Notes: generated by a model from the sequence alone, not told the origin. DNA of 15,661 nt from Tannerella sp. (GCA_031277235.1 JAITMT010000372.1:1-15661); one strand, 5' to 3'. Shown: positions 1-9,218, counted from the first letter of the stretch. Made by a program: numbers and translations.

Positions 1-113
1 TGCGCTATTCCATCAGCACCATTTACAATTACAGGGTAAAAGCCCGCAACAACGCGACTGTTCCCCGGGAACAATTTGAAGGATACATCATGAAGATAGG
101 CGTGAAAAAATAA
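1..113 (+). CDS. C-terminal end of a probable helix-turn-helix regulator (partial)
   Basis: An open frame enters from the left edge (codons in phase with base 3) and ends at a TAA at 111-113, giving about 36 residues. The tail reads RYSISTIYNYRVKARNN, then PREQFEGYIMKIGVKK. Serine/threonine-rich residues leading into an 'IYNYR' recognition-helix-like stretch, followed by 'REQFE..IMKIG', resemble the C-terminal DNA-binding end of membrane-anchored DUF6377 or SusR-like regulators that sit beside susCD operons in Bacteroidales; this comparison is from memory. If correct, this is the dedicated regulator of the PUL that begins 236 bases downstream. The visible fragment is too short to prove the family, and it could be another LuxR-like HTH protein. 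Confidence 0.5.
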   Translation, partial: RYSISTIYNYRVKARNNATVPREQFEGYIMKIGVKK

Positions 114-160
114 AACGCACTCTTTCCGTACTACTTTTTTTGCATTTTTTCATTTATTAT

Positions 161-193
161 ATGATTGTATATCATAAATTTATGATAAATCAT
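161..193. promoter_or_regulatory. Palindromic operator-like site upstream of the susC promoter
   Basis: Bases 170-187 form a perfect 18-bp palindrome (TATCATAAA/TTTATGATA). Around it are four alternating ATGAT/ATCAT pentamers, at 161-165, 171-175, 182-186 and 189-193. The palindrome is centred about 60 bases upstream of the -7 box at 239-246, a position typical of an activator site. AT-rich sequence produces palindromes easily, so the regulatory role is inferred. The rest of the 114-349 gap is AT-rich leader in which I see no gene. Confidence 0.4.
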
Positions 194-238
194 CACTACT
201 TTTTTATCACGGCGGAAATTTCGTCCGTTTTTTTTGCC

Positions 239-246
239 TAAATTTG
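239..246 (+). promoter_or_regulatory. Bacteroidetes-type -7 promoter element for the PUL
   Basis: TAAATTTG matches the Bacteroidetes -7 consensus TAnnTTTG exactly. No TTTG or TTG is present at the expected -33 position (about 215-219 reads AAATT), unlike the other promoters in this window. Transcription would start near 250-255, leaving an untranslated leader of about 95 bases before the ATG at 350. The missing -33 box fits an activator-dependent promoter. Confidence 0.55.
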
Positions 247-349
247 CAGGATAAAAGACGGATTGTATAAAATAAAGGAACGTTTTATTTATACAATTAT
301 TATTATGAGGAAAGTTAAATCAAATTTAAACATAAAATGTAAAAGTACT

Positions 350-3319
350 ATGAAGAAATTGACTCTTTTAATCGTTGGTTTGTTTTCGGTATCAAGTATG
401 ATGTTCGGACAAACCCAAATCAAAGGTAAAGTCAGCGATGAATCCGGTGAAGCGCTTATCGGGGTTGCAGTATTGCAGGTAGGAACAGGAAACGGTGTAG
501 CGACCGACGTGGATGGGAATTTCGTTCTCTCCGTTCCTGAAAATGCCGTTCTCCGGTTTTCGTACATCGGCTACGAAACGCTAGAACTGACGGCGACGGA
601 CAACATGTCGGTCGTTATGAAGGAACAGGACAATTTGCTCAATGAAGTGGTCGTAATCGGCTATGGAAGCGTCAAGCGTAAAGACGTTACGACGGCGGTT
701 TCCACCGTATCAACCAAAGACCTGGACGAACGTCCGATTGTTTCTGCCGGGCAGGCAATTCAGGGAAAAGCCGCCGGCGTGCAGGTCATTCAGCCCAACG
801 GCGCTCCGGGCGGCGAAACGGTCATCCGCGTGCGCGGAACAACTTCATTCAACGGGAGCAACGAGCCGCTCTACGTCGTTGACGGCGTGCCTGTTGACAA
901 TATGAAGTTCCTGGCTCCGAACGACATTTCGTCCATCCAGATTTTGAAGGACGCCTCATCCGCAGCCATTTACGGCTCGCGGGCTGCCAACGGCGTCGTT
1001 ATCGTAACAACGAAATCGGGCGAGAAGGGAAATGCCAAAATCGCGTTCAATTCACAATTGGCGTTGAGCAAGGTTTCAAACATGATTCAGTCGCTCAATG
1101 CCGCCCAGTACAAGGAATTGATTGACGAAATCCGACCGGGCGCCATCCCGTCCGGGACAGAAGACGTAACCGACTGGTATGATGAAACTTACAAGATGGG
1201 AATCACGCAAAACTATCAGGTTTCCGTCTCCGACGGAACGGATAAATTGCGCTATTTCCTTTCGGGCGGCTATTTGGACGAAAAAGGCGTTTTGAACGCC
1301 GCCTTCTTCAAACGCTACAATTTCCGCGCCAATATCGAAAGCAACGTGCGTAAATGGCTGAATATAAACGCAAACATTGCGTATTCGGACAATACCAACA
1401 ACGGCATTACCACCGGACAGGGCTCCAATCGCGGAGGCGTTGTGCTGGCGGTTGTCAATTTACCGACCGCCGTGCCTGTTTTCAACGGGGAAGGATTGTA
1501 TAACCGCACATTCTTCGGGCAAAACATCACCAACCCTGTCGAAGAACTCGAAAACGGAAAGGACGACCGCACGAAGGAAAACAGGTTGATAGCCTCGGGC
1601 AGCGCCACCATCACTTTCATGGAAGGATTGAATTTCAAGTCTTCCTACACGTTAGACCGGCGGAATTACGTTCAAACAGGCTTCTCGCCCGTAGTTCACG
1701 GAACAGACCGCGACGATTACGGCTCCGGCTGGGACAATCGAAACATGAACACGGTTACGACATTTGATAACGTGCTGACATTCAACAAACAGATTAAACT
1801 TCACGGCTTGGAAGTCATGCTCGGTTCGTCCTGGACCAATTCGGATTATACGAACAGTTGGATAAACGGTTCATACTATCGCGACAATCAGATAAAAACC
1901 CTCAACGCCGCCAACAAAATCGCCTGGGACAATACGGGCAGCGGCGCTTCGCAATGGGGAATCATGTCGTATTTCGGTCGTGTTTCCTACAATTACGACA
2001 GCAAATATCTGTTTACCGCCAATTTACGCGCCGACGGCTCGTCCAAATTGCATCCCGACTATCGCTGGGGCGTATTTCCTTCCTTCTCGGCAGCCTGGAG
2101 AATTTCGTCCGAAGATTTCATGCAGGATTATGCATGGTTGAACGATTTGAAATTGCGCGGCGGCTGGGGACAAACCGGTAACCAGTCGGGCGTTGGCGAC
2201 TATGCCTACCTGATGCGCTACAACATCACCCGCCAGCCCTGGGCGCAAGCCCAATACAACAGCGCTACGGGAGTAGTCGAATATCCCTACGACAGAGCCG
2301 TGCCGCTGATTTCGCCCTCCAACCTGCGCACAAGCGACCTGACGTGGGAAACAACCACCCAAACCAATGTCGGTATTGACTTGACGGTCTTGAAAAATCG
2401 TCTGAACATCACGCTGGACTATTATTACAAATATACGAAAGACATGTTGATGTATGTTGATTTGCCCGTGGGAAACAGTTATGCTTCGCAAATTGTTCGC
2501 AATGAAGGCGAAATGAGTAACAGCGGATTTGAATTTTCGCTCAATTCGAGAAACATGGAAGGCGAATTTGTATGGACGACCGATTTCAACATCTCCTTCA
2601 ACCGTAACCGCCTCGAAAAACTCGAATTGCAACAGATTTACTACGACGCCGAAACGACGGACGCTTTCCACCAGACAAAGGTGGTCCGCAATGAGCCGGG
2701 ACGTTCGCTCGGCGGATTTTACGGCTATATCAACGACGGCGTGGATGTGGAAACCGGCGAACTGCGCTACCGCGACATCAACAGGGACGGTAAACTGACG
2801 GCTACCGACCGCACGTATATCGGCGATCCGAATCCCGATTTTATTTTCGGATTGACCAACGCCTTTTCATGGAAAAACCTGAATCTCAGCATTTTCCTGC
2901 AAGGCTCTTACGGTAATGACATTTTCAATGCTTCAAAAGGCGACACCGAAGGGATGTACGACCTTAAAAATCAATCGGAAAACGTACTGAAACGCTGGCG
3001 TACGCCCGGTATGGTTACGGACGTCCCCAGGGCGGGGTTCAACATCCAGCCTTCTTCCTATTTCATCGAAGACGGAAGTTACCTGCGGGTAAAGGATGTT
3101 TCCCTTTCCTACAATATCGCGGGCGGAGTATTGAAAAAATGGGGTATAACACGGTTGCAACCGTATTTCACGGCAACCAACCTGCTGACCCTGACGAAGT
3201 ACAAGGGCATGGACCCCGAAGTGAACCAGTGGGGCAACAACGGACATGTCCAGGGAATTGACTGGGGAACGTATCCGCACAGCAAATCATACGTTTTCGG
3301 TATTAATGTGGAATTTTAA
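350..3319 (+). CDS. susC: SusC/RagA-family TonB-linked outer-membrane transporter
   Basis: TonB-dependent outer-membrane transporter that imports oligosaccharides, working with the SusD-like lid encoded 12 bases downstream. I chose the ATG at 350 (989 aa) because it begins a standard signal peptide (MKKLTLLIVGLFSVSSMMFGQ); in-frame starts at 263 (TTG) and 305 (ATG) would add unusual N-terminal tails. Visible parts in order are a carboxypeptidase-regulatory-like beta-sandwich (about 24-90: IKGKVSD..GE.L.GV..L, then DGNF.L and YIGYE), the family linker NEVVVIGYG at 98-106, and the plug domain with PLYVVDGVP and NDISSIQILKDASSAAIYGS. A long beta-barrel follows and ends in an aromatic residue (FGINVEF). 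Length is normal for SusC. There is no N-terminal STN domain, so signalling through an anti-sigma factor is unlikely. The symbol is the family name and does not imply starch as substrate. Confidence 0.95.
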   Translation: MKKLTLLIVGLFSVSSMMFGQTQIKGKVSDESGEALIGVAVLQVGTGNGVATDVDGNFVLSVPENAVLRFSYIGYETLELTATDNMSVVMKEQDNLLNEVVVIGYGSVKRKDVTTAVSTVSTKDLDERPIVSAGQAIQGKAAGVQVIQPNGAPGGETVIRVRGTTSFNGSNEPLYVVDGVPVDNMKFLAPNDISSIQILKDASSAAIYGSRAANGVVIVTTKSGEKGNAKIAFNSQLALSKVSNMIQSLNAAQYKELIDEIRPGAIPSGTEDVTDWYDETYKMGITQNYQVSVSDGTDKLRYFLSGGYLDEKGVLNAAFFKRYNFRANIESNVRKWLNINANIAYSDNTNNGITTGQGSNRGGVVLAVVNLPTAVPVFNGEGLYNRTFFGQNITNPVEELENGKDDRTKENRLIASGSATITFMEGLNFKSSYTLDRRNYVQTGFSPVVHGTDRDDYGSGWDNRNMNTVTTFDNVLTFNKQIKLHGLEVMLGSSWTNSDYTNSWINGSYYRDNQIKTLNAANKIAWDNTGSGASQWGIMSYFGRVSYNYDSKYLFTANLRADGSSKLHPDYRWGVFPSFSAAWRISSEDFMQDYAWLNDLKLRGGWGQTGNQSGVGDYAYLMRYNITRQPWAQAQYNSATGVVEYPYDRAVPLISPSNLRTSDLTWETTTQTNVGIDLTVLKNRLNITLDYYYKYTKDMLMYVDLPVGNSYASQIVRNEGEMSNSGFEFSLNSRNMEGEFVWTTDFNISFNRNRLEKLELQQIYYDAETTDAFHQTKVVRNEPGRSLGGFYGYINDGVDVETGELRYRDINRDGKLTATDRTYIGDPNPDFIFGLTNAFSWKNLNLSIFLQGSYGNDIFNASKGDTEGMYDLKNQSENVLKRWRTPGMVTDVPRAGFNIQPSSYFIEDGSYLRVKDVSLSYNIAGGVLKKWGITRLQPYFTATNLLTLTKYKGMDPEVNQWGNNGHVQGIDWGTYPHSKSYVFGINVEF

Positions 3320-3331
3320 AATTTTAAAACT

Positions 3332-4900
3332 ATGAATACGCAATATTATTTTTTAAGAAAAACCGGCAAATACGCTTATGTTTATTTGTCACTGATTCTT
3401 TGTTCGCTGTTCTGTTTTTCTTCCTGCTCGCTTGATTATGATCCCGTAGATACCTATTCGGATGTTACGGAAGGCATTGCAAGCGACAGTTCGGAAGTAG
3501 TGAACAGGGCTACCGTAGAAAATCAACGTCAGGTAATACTCAACAAGTTCCGCGACGGTCAGGAACATTGGTATCTTGACATGCTCCTGCTGGCTGAAAG
3601 CCATTCGGATAACGCCTATGCAGGCTCGCCCAATGCGGAAACCACGCCTTTTGAAGTCAATTCGATTGAAGGTTCCAACACCAACCTGAACCGCGATTGG
3701 AACGGACACATGAGCAATGTGGCGGAGGCAAACTTGCTGATTGAATACCTTGATTTGGTAAATGACCCCGCGCTCACCGCACAGGAACGCGAACAGATAA
3801 GAGCCGAAGCCAAAATTTTCAGGGCAATGGTGTATTTCGACATGGTGCGGATTTGGGGAAATGTGCCACTGGTAACGGCAGTGGGAGGCGACATCACTTC
3901 GGAAACCATCGAGGAGGTATATCCCGCCTATTTCCCGCCACAGACAGACGAAAAGATTGTATATGAGCAGATTGAAAGAGACTTGCTCGAAGCCCTGCCC
4001 AATGCTCCGGCAAACAATTCGACGGACAAGACACTGCTGACTCAATCGGTTGCACGCGCATTGCTGGCAAAAATATACGCCGAAAAGCCGCTGCGCAACT
4101 ACGATAACGTCATTAAATACTGCGACGAACTGACGGCTGACGGCTATGATCTGGTTGCCGATTTCAGCGACCTGTTCGGCGTCGTACTGGCTGACCCCTC
4201 CCAGCCGGCGGGTCAGGACAACCGAGCCGTGAACTCCGAGGCGCGAAACACGAAGGAAACCATTTTCGAAGCACAATTTACAGCCGGAAGTTCCAGTTGG
4301 GTAACGTGGATGTACGGGCGGGATCTGGCTGATTGGAATCTTCAATTCAGTTGGGCAAAATGGATAACCCCTTCGCGTGATTTGATCAAGGCTTTCCAAA
4401 GCGAATCGGGCGACAAGCGGCTGAACGAATCCATCGTTTATTATTCGTGCGGATGGAATATTTATTATCCGGCTGACAGTTACGCTTTTATGTATAAATG
4501 CCGTTCCGCCTACAACAGCATTATCAAATTCCGCTACGCCGATATCCTATTGCTGAAAGCCGAAGCGCTGATCATGAAAAACGATTTGGCGGGAGCCGCC
4601 ACCATCATCAACAGGATACGCAACCGTGCGGGACTGGGAAACCTGCCTTCTTCGGCAACCGCTTCACAACAGGCATTGCTCAACGCTTACCTGAAAGAAC
4701 GCCGTCTGGAACTTGCTTTCGAGGGACAACGCTGGTTCGACCTTGTCCGTCTGGACAAAGTGGAAGAAGTTTTGAATCAACTGAGAGACGAAGGTCGCCC
4801 CGCGCTGGTGTATCTTTATGATGCAAATTCCTACAAACTTCCTATCCCGCAAGCCGTTATGGATCAAAATCCGAATCTTGTTCAAAATCCGGGATATTAA
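3332..4900 (+). CDS. susD: SusD/RagB-family nutrient-binding outer-membrane lipoprotein
   Basis: Surface lipoprotein of 522 aa that caps the SusC channel and helps capture oligosaccharides. A lipoprotein signal peptide ends at Cys32 (FCFSSC, then SLDYDP). The C-terminal half has the family hallmarks: FRYADILLLKAEA, AATIINRIRNRAGLG, LKERRLELAFEGQRWFDLVR, then LPIPQAVMDQNPNLVQNPGY at the end. The N-terminal TPR-like region contains KIFRAMVYFDMVRIWGNVPLV. It starts 12 bases after susC, so the two are co-translated or at least co-transcribed. The ligand cannot be read from the sequence; the adjacent GH30 enzyme suggests beta-1,6-glucan oligosaccharides. The symbol is a family name. Confidence 0.95.
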   Translation: MNTQYYFLRKTGKYAYVYLSLILCSLFCFSSCSLDYDPVDTYSDVTEGIASDSSEVVNRATVENQRQVILNKFRDGQEHWYLDMLLLAESHSDNAYAGSPNAETTPFEVNSIEGSNTNLNRDWNGHMSNVAEANLLIEYLDLVNDPALTAQEREQIRAEAKIFRAMVYFDMVRIWGNVPLVTAVGGDITSETIEEVYPAYFPPQTDEKIVYEQIERDLLEALPNAPANNSTDKTLLTQSVARALLAKIYAEKPLRNYDNVIKYCDELTADGYDLVADFSDLFGVVLADPSQPAGQDNRAVNSEARNTKETIFEAQFTAGSSSWVTWMYGRDLADWNLQFSWAKWITPSRDLIKAFQSESGDKRLNESIVYYSCGWNIYYPADSYAFMYKCRSAYNSIIKFRYADILLLKAEALIMKNDLAGAATIINRIRNRAGLGNLPSSATASQQALLNAYLKERRLELAFEGQRWFDLVRLDKVEEVLNQLRDEGRPALVYLYDANSYKLPIPQAVMDQNPNLVQNPGY

Positions 4901-4929
4901 AAAAAATTAAATGTTAAAAATTTTAAGAT

Positions 4930-6303
4930 ATGAAATATATACAGCATCTCAAATCTTCAAGTTTTCTAATCGCAGCAATTTGTTTTCCGGGCATATTTGC
5001 CTTGTTATCATGCGATAAGGAAGATAAATATACGATTTCCACGCCGAAAATCGAAGCGGCGCAAATCTCGCCGACAACGTTCAATTTCGGTGAAAATGTA
5101 ACATTGACGGCAAAAATAAGCGACAGCGACGCCAATCTCGGCAGTTTGGACATTGAAATTTTTGCCGGCGACCGGTTGATTGCCGGACAGTCAATCGTTA
5201 TTGGAGGAACTGAAGCGGACGTGTCGCAACCTGTTTTCATTCCGCTGGTTCCCAATCTCCAAAACGGTACCGGCGTGAAAATCAGACTGAAAGCGAAAAA
5301 TATGCTCAAAGGCGAATCGGAAACGGAAATTACGGGATTGACGGGCAACAGGCCATCTTTCAATGAACTGTTTCTCGTCGTGGACGACCATGCGTATCCC
5401 CTGACCCGTCAAGCCTCCGGCGACCGGTTCAAAGTGGACAATCTGACCTTGAACCGAGCGTTCAATTATAGAATCGCCCAGAAGGTAAGCGGCAATCAGA
5501 TTGATTATTCGGGACTTGTGTGGGGAAACAGGAACGGAAAACTGTCCCTGATTGACGAGGGCGGCGAAGCGGCTTTCGCTTTCGCTGAGGGCGTTGATTA
5601 CACGCAAGCCTTCACTTTCGACGACATGGCTTTCAATGTTACGCTGGACGGCAGCAATTACGGAGCCACGGATATTGTCCTCTCCACCTTCGGCGAGGAA
5701 ACGATTGACGGCGAAGTATTCAGAACGCTCAAACGCAACCTGGTGAAGGGCGAGGAATATCTTTTGTTCAACGAACTGGCTGATAATGAAATCGTTTACA
5801 ATCTTGATTTCTTTGAACGGACAGCCGTCAACAAGGTGAAATTTCTGGGTGAAACAGGCTCATATACAATGTATTACAATACTTATCGGAAAAATATGGT
5901 CGTCGGGGTGGAAAATCCCGCATATCCCGATTATATTTTAGTCACGGGCGGAGGTTTGGGTTATCCGACAAAAGTCCCTGATATACCGAAGGAACACACG
6001 TGGTGGGGATTCGGAAATGTGCGCAATTTTATTCTGTTCCGCAAAATTTCCGACAACGTATTTCAGGGAACTTTTATGATTCATGCCAAGGACGATTCGT
6101 GGGTAGGCTTGAAACCGTTTGAAGATGTGAACTGGGGCGGTGAAAAACGCTATGACGCCTTCACTTTCACGGGTGTAACTGCTTTTGAAAGTCCCGACGG
6201 CGGCGACTGGAAACCGGTTGAAAGCATTGACCCCGACGCCTGCTACCGGATTACCATCAATTGGGCGACCAATGTCGTAAATGTTGAAAAAATAAATTTG
6301 TAA
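4930..6303 (+). CDS. Surface glycan-binding lipoprotein (SGBP; DUF5016/DUF5121-like)
   Basis: Predicted surface lipoprotein of 457 aa. The signal peptide ends in the lipobox ALLSC with lipidated Cys28, followed by DKED, a good match to the Bacteroidota surface-export signal. Residues about 35-135 look like an Ig-like beta-sandwich (ISPTTFNFGENVTLTAKISD). A middle domain begins near LFLVVDDHAYPLT. The C-terminal part is rich in aromatics (EHTWWGFGNVRNF, DSWVGLKPFEDVNWGGEKRY) that could form a glycan-binding surface. No catalytic motif is visible. It starts 29 bases after the susD-like gene and ends 4 bases before the GH30 gene. By position it is the SusE/F-type component of the locus. The DUF names are from recalled resemblance to proteins of similar PULs. 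It aligns by eye along its whole length with the lipoprotein at 7832-9160. Confidence 0.75.
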   Translation: MKYIQHLKSSSFLIAAICFPGIFALLSCDKEDKYTISTPKIEAAQISPTTFNFGENVTLTAKISDSDANLGSLDIEIFAGDRLIAGQSIVIGGTEADVSQPVFIPLVPNLQNGTGVKIRLKAKNMLKGESETEITGLTGNRPSFNELFLVVDDHAYPLTRQASGDRFKVDNLTLNRAFNYRIAQKVSGNQIDYSGLVWGNRNGKLSLIDEGGEAAFAFAEGVDYTQAFTFDDMAFNVTLDGSNYGATDIVLSTFGEETIDGEVFRTLKRNLVKGEEYLLFNELADNEIVYNLDFFERTAVNKVKFLGETGSYTMYYNTYRKNMVVGVENPAYPDYILVTGGGLGYPTKVPDIPKEHTWWGFGNVRNFILFRKISDNVFQGTFMIHAKDDSWVGLKPFEDVNWGGEKRYDAFTFTGVTAFESPDGGDWKPVESIDPDACYRITINWATNVVNVEKINL

Positions 6304-6307
6304 AATC

Positions 6308-7804
6308 ATGATAGTTAATTCATTATTTACACATTTGCGCATCGGTGCATTATTGCTTTTCCTGTTCGCGGCTTGCGACGAAAATAAAAGTAACAATTCC
6401 GGCAACAACCAGGGTAACGGAACGGAATCGGAAGACGTAACCGTCTATCTGACAAGCGCCAACAAGTCGAATGATTTCAAGAAAACGTCCGTTGCGTTCA
6501 GTTCGAAAGACAACATGTCGCCGACAACCGTTACGCTCAATCCCGCCGTGAAATACCAGACCATGGACGGATTCGGCGCGGCGCTGACCGGCTCCGCCTG
6601 CTATAATTTGCTAAAAATGAAGCCGGAAGACCGTACAAAATTCCTGAAGGAAACGTTTTCCGAAACCGAAGGAATGGGCTACAGTTATGTGCGGATTGCC
6701 ATCGGCTGTTCCGATTTTTCGCTCAGCGAATACACCTGCTGCGATACGAAAGGAATCCGGAATTTTTCGCTCACCGCGGAAGAAACGGATTACGTGATAC
6801 CGGTTTTGAAGGAAGTCCTTGCCATTCAGCCGAAACTGAAAATCATGGGCTCTCCCTGGACATGCCCGCGCTGGATGAAAGTCAATAACCTGACGGAATT
6901 GAAACCTTTTGAATCATGGACAAGCGGACAGTTAAATCCCGCTTATTATCAGGACTATGGAACCTATTTCGTGAAATGGATTCAGGCGTTTGAAGACGCG
7001 GGTATCAAAATTTACTCCGTAACCCCTCAAAACGAGCCGTTGAACAGGGGAAATTCCGCTTCGCTGTATATGAGTTGGGAAGAGCAGTGCGATTTTCTGA
7101 AAAATGCCTTGCTGCCCCAATTCAAGGAGGCAGGGCTGACGACGAAAATCTATCTTTTTGACCATAACTACAATTACGACAACATTGCCGGTCAAGACGA
7201 CTATCCCGTACGCATTTACAACGACGGCGTGGAGGAGGGCATTGCAGGCGCAGCCTACCACAATTACGGCGGCAATAAATCGGAACTGCTTGATATTCGC
7301 GAAAAAAATCCCGAAAAGGAACTGGTTTTCACCGAAACTTCGATCGGGACATGGAACGACGGTCATAATCTGGCTGTGCGCCTGCCCGACGACATGGCGG
7401 AAATAGCGCTGGGAACGGTGAATAACTGGTGTAAGGCGGTGATTGTATGGAACTTGATGCTTGATTCGGACCGGGGTCCCAATCGCAATGGCGGCTGCCA
7501 AACCTGCTACGGGGCAGTGGATATTGCCAAATCCGACTACAAGACGATTAGCCGCAATTCGCATTATTACATCATCGGACATCTCTCCGCAGTGGCGCTT
7601 CCGGGCGCAACACGCATAGGTTCAGGCGGTTATACCTCAAATGACTTGATATATACGGCATTCGAGAACACCGACGGCACTTACGCTTTCGTGGCGCTCA
7701 ACAATTCCGCTCAAGGCAAAACCATCACCATTGATGACGGCAACCACCATTTCTCGCACGAAATACCTTCAAAATCAGTTGCTTCATACAAATGGAAAAA
7801 GTAA
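6308..7804 (+). CDS. GH30-family glycoside hydrolase lipoprotein, probable endo-beta-1,6-glucanase (GH30_3)
   Basis: Predicted surface enzyme of 498 aa that would cut beta-1,6-linked glucan, as in fungal cell walls, into oligosaccharides for import. The signal peptide ends at lipobox LFAAC, Cys23, followed by DEN, then an Asn/Gly/Ser-rich linker to about residue 45. The GH30 fold begins near 80 (QTMDGFGAALTGSA). Catalytic residues can be placed: acid/base Glu243 in YSVTPQNEP and nucleophile Glu343 in LVFTETSIG, both retained with 100-residue spacing. Other family signatures are KIMGSPWTCPRWMK (179-191) and AAYHNYGG (315-322). The C-terminal beta-sandwich covers about 430-498 (AFENTDGTYAFVALNNS). 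Subfamily 3 and beta-1,6-glucan are inferred from these motifs plus gene order; glucosylceramidase-like or other GH30 activities are less likely. It starts 4 bases after the preceding SGBP gene. Confidence 0.85.
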   Translation: MIVNSLFTHLRIGALLLFLFAACDENKSNNSGNNQGNGTESEDVTVYLTSANKSNDFKKTSVAFSSKDNMSPTTVTLNPAVKYQTMDGFGAALTGSACYNLLKMKPEDRTKFLKETFSETEGMGYSYVRIAIGCSDFSLSEYTCCDTKGIRNFSLTAEETDYVIPVLKEVLAIQPKLKIMGSPWTCPRWMKVNNLTELKPFESWTSGQLNPAYYQDYGTYFVKWIQAFEDAGIKIYSVTPQNEPLNRGNSASLYMSWEEQCDFLKNALLPQFKEAGLTTKIYLFDHNYNYDNIAGQDDYPVRIYNDGVEEGIAGAAYHNYGGNKSELLDIREKNPEKELVFTETSIGTWNDGHNLAVRLPDDMAEIALGTVNNWCKAVIVWNLMLDSDRGPNRNGGCQTCYGAVDIAKSDYKTISRNSHYYIIGHLSAVALPGATRIGSGGYTSNDLIYTAFENTDGTYAFVALNNSAQGKTITIDDGNHHFSHEIPSKSVASYKWKK

Positions 7805-7831
7805 AATTCATAACATTTAATATTTACAATT

Positions 7832-9160
7832 ATGAAATATAACATATTAATAATAAGCATCTTTGCAAGTATTCTCTTTTCCTGCGGGGAAGAAGAATAT
7901 TCCCTGTCGCCCGGCAATCCGAATGTCGAAGTGAAATCGCAAATCAGCGGGGCGGCATTTGGCGACAGCCTGCCTTTTACGGTAAGCGTAAACGATAACG
8001 TAGATCTCTCGGTATTAACGGCTTCACTCTATTTCGGCGAAGAAAAGGTTTCCGAAACAAAAATCAGGACAAAAACCGCAGGCGATTATTCGGGAAAAAT
8101 TTTCGTTCCGTATTATAAGGATATTCCCAACGGAAATGCGACGCTTGAATTTGAAATCATTGATACTCACATGAGTAAAAATGTCAAATCGGTGGATGTG
8201 CCCATCGTCCGTCCCGAATATCCGTATCTGATTCTTGTTACGGCGGAAAAATCATATCCCATGACGCCTACCGGCAATCCTTACGAATATGCTGCTACAG
8301 AGGCATTTCCATCAACCGACCTGTCTGCCTATATCAAAACGCCCGTGCTGAACGAATACGGCAACGAAATCACGTTTGGCTGGGAAGCGGGCGCCATCAC
8401 GCAAGGCTCTATAGGCGAAATACCGTTTTCAAGCGCACAGGGAGGCGTCTATTCGGTCGTTTTCAACACCAGAACCTATGCTGCCGCGCCTTTCTTTGAA
8501 CTGACAGTCAACGGCGATAAAATGACGATGGCGGACAAGGAGAATTTCCGCATTGACATGGACGTTACGCAAGGTCAGAAATTGACGGTCGAAGGCATCA
8601 CCGACATTGCCGACTGGTGGATTGACCCCGATTTCTTTACCAAATCGGCTGATAATGAGTTTACTTTTGTTCCGATTAGCGGAAGATACCGCATTACGGC
8701 GAATATTCCGCTGAAATATTTCAAGGTCGAAGTATTGTCGGGTAACAGCCTGGCGACTTTGCAGCCGGACGGAACCGGAGCGATTTGGGTTATCGGGCTG
8801 GATGTCGGAAAACCCTCCGTAGCTCAAAATGAAGTAGGATGGAATGCAGGCAAAGGACTTTGTATGGCTCCTGTCGGGAACAAAAAATACCAATTGACTT
8901 TGGTCGCCGGAGAAACGGTGAATACCCAAAGCGTTAATTTCAAATTCTTCTATCAAAACGATTGGGGTGGAGAGTTCAAAGGAGCCGATATAACGTCTTC
9001 CGGCGATTTAATATATGTCAACAATCCTTCCGACGGTTCGGATGATGGTAATCTGCGTCTTTTTGAAGGCAAAACCCTGGAAGAAGGTGCAACCTACGTT
9101 TTCGTTGTAGATGTTTCCGCAGGACTCAAAAACGCTACGCTTTCGGTTGTAAAGAAATAA
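7832..9160 (+). CDS. Second surface glycan-binding lipoprotein (DUF5125/DUF5121-like)
   Basis: Predicted surface lipoprotein of 442 aa, last gene of the operon, starting 27 bases after the GH30 gene. Cys18 follows ILFS and is trailed by GEEE, an acidic surface-export signal. The order is an Ig-like domain (about 28-130: AAFGDSLPFTVSVNDNVDLS, YFGEEKVSETKIRTK), a middle domain (AYIKTPVLNEYGNEITFGWE), and a C-terminal domain with DIADWWIDPDFF, GAIWVIGLDVGKP and FFYQNDWGGEFKG. Aromatic clusters and the absence of catalytic motifs point to carbohydrate binding. It resembles the 4930-6303 protein domain by domain, including the 'WGGE' element near the C-terminus, so the two are probably ancient paralogues. 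The DUF names are recalled resemblance, not a search result. Confidence 0.75.
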   Translation: MKYNILIISIFASILFSCGEEEYSLSPGNPNVEVKSQISGAAFGDSLPFTVSVNDNVDLSVLTASLYFGEEKVSETKIRTKTAGDYSGKIFVPYYKDIPNGNATLEFEIIDTHMSKNVKSVDVPIVRPEYPYLILVTAEKSYPMTPTGNPYEYAATEAFPSTDLSAYIKTPVLNEYGNEITFGWEAGAITQGSIGEIPFSSAQGGVYSVVFNTRTYAAAPFFELTVNGDKMTMADKENFRIDMDVTQGQKLTVEGITDIADWWIDPDFFTKSADNEFTFVPISGRYRITANIPLKYFKVEVLSGNSLATLQPDGTGAIWVIGLDVGKPSVAQNEVGWNAGKGLCMAPVGNKKYQLTLVAGETVNTQSVNFKFFYQNDWGGEFKGADITSSGDLIYVNNPSDGSDDGNLRLFEGKTLEEGATYVFVVDVSAGLKNATLSVVKK

Positions 9161-9183
9161 TTTCACTTTTCGTGATTCGTGAA

Positions 9184-9218
9184 AGAAGGCTGTCCGTTGC
9201 AGGCAGCCTTCTCTTTTT
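9184..9218 (+). terminator. Intrinsic terminator of the PUL operon
   Basis: A perfect 9-bp stem (AGAAGGCTG 9184-9192, CAGCCTTCT 9204-9212) with an 11-base loop runs into CTCTTTTT. It lies 24 bases after the last PUL stop codon. A second small inverted repeat, TTTCAC 9161-9166 with GTGAAA 9179-9184, abuts and shares one base with it. Confidence 0.8.

Noticed and set aside
263..349. N-terminal extension of the susC-like protein from TTG 263 or ATG 305
   Set aside because: The signal peptide starts at ATG 350; the TTG would begin within about 15 bases of the transcription start and both add a hydrophilic tail before the signal peptide.
2024..2671. Minus-strand frame of 215 codons inside the susC-like gene
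   Set aside because: Antisense shadow of a conserved coding region.
3389..4399. Long minus-strand frame of 336 codons inside the susD-like gene
   Set aside because: It is an antisense shadow of a well-supported gene and lacks family features.
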